NCBI GenBank assembly: GCA_902619745.1
Contig: CACNFL010000012.1
Location: 1-39,252, forward strand
From: an uncultured Pelagibacteraceae bacterium
Lineage (GTDB): Bacteria; Pseudomonadota; Alphaproteobacteria; Pelagibacterales; Pelagibacteraceae
DNA: 39,252 nucleotides
Reading direction: 5' to 3'
In this document: one piece after another, positions 33,255 to 39,252 of the stretch
How positions within the stretch are numbered: position 1 is the stretch's first letter
Layout of the letters: each line of letters begins with the position of its first letter
Notes under the pieces: generated by a model
Told to the model about the DNA's origin: nothing
Database searches by the model: none
What the model saw: only the letters and a program-made list of their open reading frames with translations
Position numbers and translations under genes: made by a program

Positions 33255-34126
33255 ATAATTTAACCAATCAACAAAAAGGTTCATTGATGGCTTTTATAGG
33301 AGTTATGTTTATTACTCCTGACTCTCTACTAATTAGATTATCAAATATTGATACTTGGGGGATGCTTTTTTACAGAGGAGCAATACCATTTGTGGTAGTT
33401 CTAATTGGTCTTATTTTATTTTATAAAAATAATTTCTTAAAAGCTTTGTTTAAAATTGGTTATCCAGGTATATTTTATGTAATTAGTTTTTCTATTTGTA
33501 ATATTACTTTTATAATTTCAATACAAAACACCAATGTAGCAAATACTTTATTAATGGTAGCTCTTGCACCAATGCTTTCAGCAATATTGGGTGCTATTTT
33601 CTTAAAAGAAAAACCAGATAATAAAACTTGGGTTGCTATAATAATTACTTTTATTGCTTGTGTTTATATTTTTTACGACTCTTTAAGTCTTGGTAATTTT
33701 TATGGAGATATGTTTGGTTTAATCACTTCTTTTGGATTAGCTTGCAATGCTAACATTGCGAGATACGCTAAAACTATTGATTTAGTACCTGCTGCTGTAA
33801 TTGGAAAATCGTGTGTTGCAATTTTTGCCTTTTTCTTTGTTAAAGACTTTGCATTAGTGGGGAATGATCTTTTTTATATACCTTTAATGTGTGTGATGTG
33901 TGTTGCCATACCATTTGTTTTAGTCACTATAGCACCAAGATTTATAACTGCAGCTGAAGTTAATCTATTTTTCCTATTAGAGACTATCCTTGGACCAATA
34001 TGGGTTTGGATGGTTATTAAGGAACAGCCCTCTAATGAGACTATCTATGGAGGTATCGTTATAATTATTACGATAGCAATTCATTCTTTACTAGCCATAA
34101 AAAAAACACAAACCAAAACTACGTAG
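33251..34126 (+). CDS. DMT-superfamily permease (EamA domains)
   Basis: A 291-aa membrane protein with about ten helices arranged as two EamA repeats (about 10-145 and 150-285). Typical pieces are NTNVANTLLMVALAPMLSAILGAIFLKEKP at the end of the first repeat and TAAEVNLFFLLETILGPIWVWMVIKEQPS at the end of the second. The family moves metabolites and amino acids, usually outward. The start is GTG 33251, overlapping the gshB stop by 4 bp, so it is translated with the glutathione genes; export of a thiol or amino acid is possible but only inferred. A 29-bp gap separates it from the MFS gene. Confidence 0.9.
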   Translation: MNNLTNQQKGSLMAFIGVMFITPDSLLIRLSNIDTWGMLFYRGAIPFVVVLIGLILFYKNNFLKALFKIGYPGIFYVISFSICNITFIISIQNTNVANTLLMVALAPMLSAILGAIFLKEKPDNKTWVAIIITFIACVYIFYDSLSLGNFYGDMFGLITSFGLACNANIARYAKTIDLVPAAVIGKSCVAIFAFFFVKDFALVGNDLFYIPLMCVMCVAIPFVLVTIAPRFITAAEVNLFFLLETILGPIWVWMVIKEQPSNETIYGGIVIIITIAIHSLLAIKKTQTKTT

Positions 34127-34155
34127 CCAGAAATTATTAAACTTAAAAACTAAAT

Positions 34156-35460
34156 ATGCAAAAAGAAGTAAAAAAGTCTTGGGCTCTATTTATAGGGATA
34201 GGGGTAATGATGATTGCTCATGGCTTGCAAATGCAAGTTATGGGTATTCGATCAGTACTTGAAGATTTTAGTGTTTTTACAACTGGTATCTTTATGTCCG
34301 GATATTATGTTGGTTACTTTGTAGGTTCAAGAACAACGCCTAACTTTGTTTCAAAAGTCGGTCATATAAGAGTTTTTGCTGCATTCGCTTCACTTGCATC
34401 TTTAAGTGCTTTAATAGCTGTTGTTTATGTAAATCCGTTCATGTGGACAATTAGTAGATTTATAACAGGTATAAGTTTAGTTAGTTGTTATGTTGTTACT
34501 GAAAGCTGGTTAAATGATAGAGCGACAAACAAAAATAGAGGACAACTATTATCTGCTTATATGATGGTAATCTATTTTGGATTAGCTATAGGTATGTTGC
34601 TACTTAATGTTAGCAAACCAGAAGACTACGAACCATTTATATTAGTTTCTATTTTACTTTCTATTGCGCTTGTTCCTATTTTATTAACTAAAAGACCTGC
34701 ACCTAAATTTAAAAAAATAGAGACAATAAGTATTATAGAATTATATAAAATTTCACCACTAGGTTCATTGAGTTCATTCTTTACTGGTATTATTCATGCA
34801 GCATTCTTTTCTTTAATATCCGTTTATGCAACACTTGCAAAATTTACTTTAGTTGAAACATCGATACTTTTATTTATTGCAACAATTGCAGGGGTGATTG
34901 GTCAAGGGCCAATAGGTTATTTTTCAGATACATTTGATAGAAGAAAAGTTATCGTTTTTACAACATTTGGAAGTTCTTTTTTGGCATTTATTTCAATTCT
35001 AACTTCAAACGATCCAATCCAAAATATTTATTACATGGATGAATTTTCTTTTAGAAAAATTATATTTTTTATTGCTGTAGGATTGTATTCAAGTTTATGT
35101 CTTCCTTTGTTTTCACTTAACCTTGCTCATACAAATGACTTTGTTCCTAAATCAAAATTTGTAGCAGCTGGAGGTGGTTTGCAGTTTATCTTTGGTGTAG
35201 GCGCAATTAGCGGTCCTATATTGTGTTCTATATTTATGGAATGGTTCGGTTTAAATGGTTTATTTGTTTTTTTAATTATTGCGCATGCGATAATTGGTGG
35301 ATTTGGTTTATATAGAATGAAAGTTAGAGATACTGTTGAAAACCCAGACTCAACTTTTACACCAGTTCCAGCAACAATTACTCCTGCGGGATTAGAGCTA
35401 GATCCAGATGCGCCTGCAACACTTGATGAAAATACAGTTAATGAAACTGCAAAGCCTTAA
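34156..35460 (+). CDS. MFS transporter, YcaD-like
   Basis: A 434-aa protein with twelve predicted helices. Features of the YcaD-like branch are MISGY-like FMSGYYVGYFVGSRTTP after helix 1-2, SCYVVTESWLNDRATNKNRG in the helix 4-5 region, and FSDTFDRRKVIVF, the repeat of motif A in the second half. The last 38 residues form a Pro/Thr/Ala/Asp-rich tail (STFTPVPATITPAG...) that is probably disordered and cytoplasmic. Substrate unknown. It follows the DMT permease by 29 bp and overlaps the opposing MOSC gene by 4 bp. Confidence 0.9.
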   Translation: MQKEVKKSWALFIGIGVMMIAHGLQMQVMGIRSVLEDFSVFTTGIFMSGYYVGYFVGSRTTPNFVSKVGHIRVFAAFASLASLSALIAVVYVNPFMWTISRFITGISLVSCYVVTESWLNDRATNKNRGQLLSAYMMVIYFGLAIGMLLLNVSKPEDYEPFILVSILLSIALVPILLTKRPAPKFKKIETISIIELYKISPLGSLSSFFTGIIHAAFFSLISVYATLAKFTLVETSILLFIATIAGVIGQGPIGYFSDTFDRRKVIVFTTFGSSFLAFISILTSNDPIQNIYYMDEFSFRKIIFFIAVGLYSSLCLPLFSLNLAHTNDFVPKSKFVAAGGGLQFIFGVGAISGPILCSIFMEWFGLNGLFVFLIIAHAIIGGFGLYRMKVRDTVENPDSTFTPVPATITPAGLELDPDAPATLDENTVNETAKP

Positions 35461-35906
35461 TTGTTAATTACCTCTATTCTATCACCTATATTAATTTTAG
35501 ATGAAGAAATAATTTGACATCTAAGACCACCTTTTCTCATAAATTCTTTCAGAATATTTTTTTGATCAAGCATTTCAGTCAAATGTCTGCACGGACGACA
35601 TAATTCTATCCCCTCCAATTCAACATTTCCTACCTTTAATTTTTTTCCAATTAAATCATTTAATTGAATGCCTTTTGTAACAACATTCCTTCTAAAATTG
35701 ATGTAAGGTATATCGAGCCCAAATTTAATATTATATTCATCAATATTTTCAGCCTCTATTAAAGATATTTGGTTGTAAGGATCATTAAAATCATGAAAAT
35801 GTCGATCACCTACTATTCCTTTATTTGCTAAAACCTCAATTGACTTTACTTCCTTGATTGGTTGATTGTTGTTTGCAGCAATTCCTAATTTAAATACTTC
35901 GGCCAT
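35457..35906 (-). CDS. MOSC-domain protein
   Basis: A 149-aa single MOSC domain, the domain shared with the C-terminus of molybdenum cofactor sulfurase. Visible: KGIVGDRHFHDF (near residues 29-40), QISLIEAENI, FRRNVVTKGIQLNDLIGKKLKVG, and the conserved cysteine region LCRPCRHL (Cys103, Cys106), which in MOSC proteins is thought to carry or transfer sulfur. Stand-alone MOSC proteins are often of unknown substrate. No moa/moe/mob gene is nearby. It is divergent from the PhyH gene (47 bp) and convergent with the MFS gene. Confidence 0.88.
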   Translation of the reverse strand: MAEVFKLGIAANNNQPIKEVKSIEVLANKGIVGDRHFHDFNDPYNQISLIEAENIDEYNIKFGLDIPYINFRRNVVTKGIQLNDLIGKKLKVGNVELEGIELCRPCRHLTEMLDQKNILKEFMRKGGLRCQIISSSKINIGDRIEVINN

Positions 35907-35912
35907 AAATTA

Positions 35913-35939
35913 TTGAAGAAATAGTTGAGCTCATATAAT
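35913..35939 (+). promoter_or_regulatory. Possible promoter of the PhyH operon
   Basis: In the 47-bp divergent gap a perfect -10 TATAAT (35934-35939) follows TTGAAG (35913-35918), a 4/6 match to -35, with a short 15-bp spacer. The start codon at 35954 would give a leader of under 10 bases. Weak but the only candidate. Confidence 0.4.
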
Positions 35940-35953
35940 CTTTTCAAAATAAT

Positions 35954-36778
35954 ATGACTTATCTATCATCAAATCAACTTAAACAGTATGAAGATCAAGG
36001 TTACGTATCCCCTATTGAAGTTTTGTCTAGTAGTGAAGCATTGGAGGCAAGAGAAGAAATAGAATTGATAGAAAAAAAAATGCCAAATGAAATAGATAAG
36101 TCGGGAAGATATAATGTTCATTTAATTTCACCAAAACTTGATTCGATCGTTCATAATTCAAAAATTTTAGATGCGGTAGAAAGTATTATTGGAAAAAACA
36201 TTTTAGTTTGCAGCACTACTTTATTCATTAAAAACCCTAACGAACAAGGTTTTGTAAGCTATCACCAAGATGCAAAGTACATAGGATTAGAACCTCACAA
36301 TTGGGTAACAGCATGGGTAGCATTAACAGATTCGAACGAAAAAAACGGATGTATGAAAATGTGGCCCAAATCACATTTAAATATTAAAGATCACAATGAA
36401 AAATTTAATGAAGGAAATTTACTTACCAGAGGACAAACAGTAGAGAATGTGCCTGAAGAAGGAGTTAAATCTATAGAGCTAAAAGCTGGTCAAATGTCTT
36501 TGCATCATCCAAGAGTAGTACATGGTTCAGGAATAAATAAGAGTAATGAAAGAAGAATAGGATTTGTTATTCAAAGTTATATAGGCACAAATGTAAAACA
36601 AACATTGGGTAAAAATAGTGTTCAAATTGCAAGAGGAGAGGATAAATATCATCATCATGAAATTATAAATAGAACTAATACTTTAATGAGTGAAGAAAGT
36701 ATTTTACTTCGAAAAAAAGAAAATAATTACTTGCAAGAAATTTTTTATAAAGGTGCTAAACAAAAAGGTTCTTATTAA
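35954..36778 (+). CDS. PhyH-family Fe(II)/2-oxoglutarate dioxygenase
   Basis: A 274-aa member of the phytanoyl-CoA dioxygenase family. The iron triad is His104-x-Asp106 in SYHQDAKY and His190 in VVHGSG, with Arg200/Arg201 in NERRIGF placed to bind 2-oxoglutarate. Other family blocks are WVTAWVALTDSNEKNGCMKMWPKSH and LLTRGQ...LKAGQMSLHHPRVVHGSG. That second block is shared with the branch containing the phosphonate hydroxylases PhnY and TmpA, but also with many enzymes of unknown substrate. It opens an operon with two Gfo/Idh/MocA oxidoreductases (3-bp gap). Hydroxylation of a small polar compound is the likely reaction type; the substrate cannot be read from the sequence. Confidence 0.88.
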   Translation: MTYLSSNQLKQYEDQGYVSPIEVLSSSEALEAREEIELIEKKMPNEIDKSGRYNVHLISPKLDSIVHNSKILDAVESIIGKNILVCSTTLFIKNPNEQGFVSYHQDAKYIGLEPHNWVTAWVALTDSNEKNGCMKMWPKSHLNIKDHNEKFNEGNLLTRGQTVENVPEEGVKSIELKAGQMSLHHPRVVHGSGINKSNERRIGFVIQSYIGTNVKQTLGKNSVQIARGEDKYHHHEIINRTNTLMSEESILLRKKENNYLQEIFYKGAKQKGSY

Positions 36779-36781
36779 TTT

Positions 36782-37792
36782 ATGAAAAAAACACTTAACC
36801 TTGGAGTAATCGGAATAGATCATGGTCATATTTTCGATATGCTAGATGAAATGATTAAAGAAGGTTGTAGTTGTAATTCTTTTTGGACAGATGGTGATCC
36901 TTTAACTCTTGAAGAATTTAATAAAAAATATCCAAATATAAAAAGAAAAGAAAAGAAAGAGGAAATATTAAATGACCCATCTATTGATATGATTTTAATA
37001 TCCTCAATCCCTGTAGATAGATCTGGTCATTCAATAGATGCATTAAAAGCCGGGAAAGATGTTATGATAGATAAACCAGGCTGTACTACCTTAGATCAGT
37101 TAAATAATTTGAAAAACACTGTTAAAGAAACTGGAAAGATATGGTCTGTAAATTTTTCTGAAAGATTTCACGTTGCTGCAGTTGCCAAAGCTGAAGAATT
37201 AGTAAATGAAGGCAAAATAGGAAAAGTAAAACAAACAATTGGTACAGGTCCACATAGGCAAGGAAACTATGAAAGACCTGATTGGTTTTATAATCGTCAA
37301 AGTTATGGAGGCATCATTACCGATATTGGATCTCATCAAATTCATCAATTTTTGGTTTTTACAAACTCAAATCAGGCAAAAATCAACCATGCATTAGTAG
37401 AAAATACGACAAAGAAAGATATGCGTGGTTTTCAAGATTTTGGTGAAGTGAACCTTACTGGTAATGGTGGGCATGGTTATATTCGCCTGGATTGGTTTAC
37501 TCCAGATGCCCTTCCAACCTGGGGAGATGGAAGATTGTTAATCCTTGGAGACAAAGGTTTTATTGAAGTAAGAAAATATACAGATTTAGCAAAATCAGAA
37601 AAAGGTAATCATTTATTTTTAGCAAATAATGATGAAGTGAAACATATTGATTGTTCTAATGTTAAGCTGCCCTACTTTAGAAATTTAATTAATGATGTTT
37701 TAAACAGAACAGAAACTGCATGTCCTCAAGAACTTACTTATCTTTCAATGGAACTTGCTATTAAAGCTCAAGAGCAAGCTGAAAAAAAATGA
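36782..37792 (+). CDS. Gfo/Idh/MocA-family oxidoreductase (first)
   Basis: A 336-aa NAD(P)-dependent dehydrogenase of the Gfo/Idh/MocA family. The Rossmann fold starts LGVIGIDHGHIFDML, an unusual glycine motif with Asp-His-Gly-His in place of GxGxxG. The cofactor/catalytic lysine is Lys98 in MIDKPG (family EKP changed to DKP), and the second catalytic region is YGGIITDIGSHQIHQF with Asp181, His185 and His188. Members oxidise or reduce sugar and cyclitol hydroxyl/keto groups. It overlaps the second oxidoreductase by 4 bp (ATGA). The two are not close copies, so they probably act on successive or different intermediates. Confidence 0.88.
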   Translation: MKKTLNLGVIGIDHGHIFDMLDEMIKEGCSCNSFWTDGDPLTLEEFNKKYPNIKRKEKKEEILNDPSIDMILISSIPVDRSGHSIDALKAGKDVMIDKPGCTTLDQLNNLKNTVKETGKIWSVNFSERFHVAAVAKAEELVNEGKIGKVKQTIGTGPHRQGNYERPDWFYNRQSYGGIITDIGSHQIHQFLVFTNSNQAKINHALVENTTKKDMRGFQDFGEVNLTGNGGHGYIRLDWFTPDALPTWGDGRLLILGDKGFIEVRKYTDLAKSEKGNHLFLANNDEVKHIDCSNVKLPYFRNLINDVLNRTETACPQELTYLSMELAIKAQEQAEKK

Positions 37793-38868
37793 AAAAATAT
37801 CAAGTAGCAATAATAGGAACGAACATAGGAGCAAAACATTTTGAAGATTTTCAAAAAGTATCTGACAGATTTAGTGTTCACACATTATGTGGTTTAACTC
37901 GGGAAGCTATTGATAAATTATTAGAATCAAATTCTGAGACAAAAATTTCTCTGAATTTTGACGATGTATTAAAAGTTAAAGAAATTGATATCATTGATAT
38001 TTGTCTTCCACCCCATTTACATTTCTCTGTTTGTAAAAAAGCTATGGAAGCTGGAAAGCATGTGATTTGTGAAAAACCATTGGTTTCAAGTCTTAAAGAA
38101 GTAGACGAATTAGAACAAATCAGCAAAGAAACAGGTAAGATTATTTTCCCAGTATTTCAATATCGATATGGTCTAGGATTTTCAAAATTAAAAGCATTAA
38201 TCAAATCTGGTTTAGCAGGAAACCCTTTAGTTGCCTCTTTAGAAACTCATTGGAATAGAGGTAAAGATTATTATTCAAAACCTTGGAGAGGAACTTGGGA
38301 AGGTGAACAAGGTGGTGCAATTTTAAGTCACTCTATTCATATTCATGATTTAGTGAGTATGATCTTGGGGCCTGTTTCAAATGTTTTTGCAAAATTAACA
38401 ACTAGAGCAAATGATATTGAAGTTGAGGATTGTGCGGCCCTTTCAATTGAAATGGAAAATGGAACTTTAGTGACAAGTTCAATCACATTGGGTGCAGCAA
38501 ATAATACTAGTAGACTTCGATTTTGTTTTGAGAGATTAACAGCTGAGTCTGGTGCATCACCAGATAAACCATATAGTCCAGCTGATGATAAATGGGACTT
38601 TTTACCAAGAGCTCCTATAACTCAAGTTCAAATAGACGAAGTGCTATCAAAGGTAAAAGAACCAAAATCATGGTATGCAGGTATGTTTGAAGAAATTGCA
38701 AATAAATTAGATGGATCTACCAGTGATGAGGTAACTTTATTAGATGCTAGAAAATCTCTAGAATTTGTAACCGCTGTATATAATTCTTCTAGACAAAATA
38801 AGAATATTAAACTTCCAATCAATAAAGATAATCCTTTATATAATTCTTGGTTACCTTTAAATAATTAA
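37789..38868 (+). CDS. Gfo/Idh/MocA-family oxidoreductase (second)
   Basis: A 359-aa protein of the same family as its neighbour. It has an N-terminal Rossmann fold with the variant glycine motif IIGTNIGAKHFEDF, IDICLPPHLHFSVCKKAMEAGK, the EKP motif (95-97) in HVICEKPLVSS, and the C-terminal beta-sheet domain. GGAILSHSIHIHDL contains the expected catalytic histidines, and ETHWNRGKDYYSKPWRGTWEG supplies aromatic substrate-pocket residues. It starts at the ATGA overlap with the preceding gene and is followed after 2 bp by the last gene of the window. Sugar, sugar acid or inositol substrates are typical for the family; none can be chosen. Confidence 0.9.
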   Translation: MKKYQVAIIGTNIGAKHFEDFQKVSDRFSVHTLCGLTREAIDKLLESNSETKISLNFDDVLKVKEIDIIDICLPPHLHFSVCKKAMEAGKHVICEKPLVSSLKEVDELEQISKETGKIIFPVFQYRYGLGFSKLKALIKSGLAGNPLVASLETHWNRGKDYYSKPWRGTWEGEQGGAILSHSIHIHDLVSMILGPVSNVFAKLTTRANDIEVEDCAALSIEMENGTLVTSSITLGAANNTSRLRFCFERLTAESGASPDKPYSPADDKWDFLPRAPITQVQIDEVLSKVKEPKSWYAGMFEEIANKLDGSTSDEVTLLDARKSLEFVTAVYNSSRQNKNIKLPINKDNPLYNSWLPLNN

Positions 38869-38870
38869 AA

Positions 38871-39252
38871 ATGGGAGACTCAAATAAAGCACCAAACGAT
38901 TTTTTTGATAATTGGAACAAAATCCAATCAATGTCATATAAAAATGTCATTGAGCTACTTGTGAAGAGAAGTAGTGAAAAAAAAATATTAGCTTTAATTC
39001 AATTTGAATTAGATCAATTTTCAGAAAATGTTCAAAGGGATTTAATTATTTCTGAAACAAGTTCTTTCTATCAAGAAATATCTAAACTTTTCAGAGATTC
39101 AAACTGGTGGTCAACTGCTACAGTCACAGATGCATGTAAATATTATTTAAACTGTGCAAGAAATAATATTTCTTATTTTGAAAACTATGTAGAGGCAGAT
39201 AGTGATTTATCTCAAAATCAAAAAAATGAGATATTTGCCTTGTATCAATTAT
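38871..39252 (+). CDS. Unrecognised protein, 3'-truncated by the window edge
   Basis: The frame is open from ATG 38871 to the window end, 127 visible codons. It begins MGDSNKAPNDFFDNWNKIQS, then a mostly helical, soluble segment with no signal peptide or membrane helix and no motif I recognise. A short aromatic stretch FRDSNWWSTATVTDACKYYL lies about residues 78-97. It follows the second oxidoreductase by 2 bp on the same strand, so it belongs to the PhyH / Gfo-Idh operon. Codon use is like its neighbours. I cannot assign a function. Confidence 0.75.
   Translation, partial: MGDSNKAPNDFFDNWNKIQSMSYKNVIELLVKRSSEKKILALIQFELDQFSENVQRDLIISETSSFYQEISKLFRDSNWWSTATVTDACKYYLNCARNNISYFENYVEADSDLSQNQKNEIFALYQL

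Noticed and set aside
36782..38868. The two Gfo/Idh/MocA genes as a recent tandem duplication
   Set aside because: They share fold and motifs only. Glycine loops (GIDHGH against GTNIGA), the DKP/EKP motif and the C-terminal domains differ throughout, so they are distant paralogues.
30456..39252. A genomic island or phage-derived segment at the right end
   Set aside because: No integrase, tRNA target, direct repeats, phage genes or change in base or codon use is visible; the genes are metabolic and typical in composition.

Overview
The window looks like a piece of a streamlined alphaproteobacterial chromosome of the SAR11 / Pelagibacterales type. The DNA is very AT-rich and codons are A/T-biased throughout. 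Nearly every base is coding: the longest stretch without a gene is 114 bp. Neighbouring genes commonly overlap by 1-47 bp, and five of the six convergent pairs overlap at their 3' ends. Alphaproteobacterial markers include the complex I accessory subunit NDUFA12, DUF2155 and DUF2066 proteins, HdaA, a plant/alphaproteobacterial-type glutamate-cysteine ligase and an RNase E with an acidic insert by its S1 domain. I see no tRNA, rRNA, CRISPR array, IS element, prophage, plasmid origin or composition break.

Layout. (1) 1-5.4 kb: 3' part of rne, convergent with thiS-thiG; then aroQ-accB-accC (start of fatty-acid synthesis), convergent with NDUFA12-DUF2155. (2) 5.4-9.8 kb: a stand-alone TSCPD protein related to the C-terminus of B12-dependent ribonucleotide reductase, then on the minus strand DUF2066-hdaA-aspS. 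(3) 9.8-13.3 kb: purM-purN, convergent with pepA-ndk. (4) 13.3-20.8 kb: an outer-membrane biogenesis operon lptF-lptG-lptD-surA-like-pdxA-rsmA. (5) 20.8-23.4 kb, minus strand: fabD-fabG-acpP-gmk. (6) 23.5-30.5 kb: rpsF-rpsR-rplI-dnaB, an MMPL/RND exporter, cvpA and purF. (7) 30.5-35.5 kb: an HD-domain metalloprotein, gshA-gshB, a DMT permease and an MFS permease. (8) 35.5-39.25 kb: a MOSC protein on the minus strand, then a PhyH-type dioxygenase, two Gfo/Idh/MocA oxidoreductases and the start of an unrecognised gene.

Most of the window is housekeeping. The parts most likely to hold something undescribed are the PhyH / double Gfo-Idh operon at the right end, the HD metalloprotein next to the glutathione genes, a GshB whose ATP-loop residues differ from the E. 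coli enzyme, the orphan NrdJ-like TSCPD protein, and an RNase E with no zinc-link cysteines. Several familiar alphaproteobacterial gene strings appear shortened (fabF/mltG missing between acpP and gmk; alr/radA replaced by an exporter between dnaB and cvpA). This fits genome reduction. No result here comes from a database search: family calls are by recognition of motifs and overall sequence.
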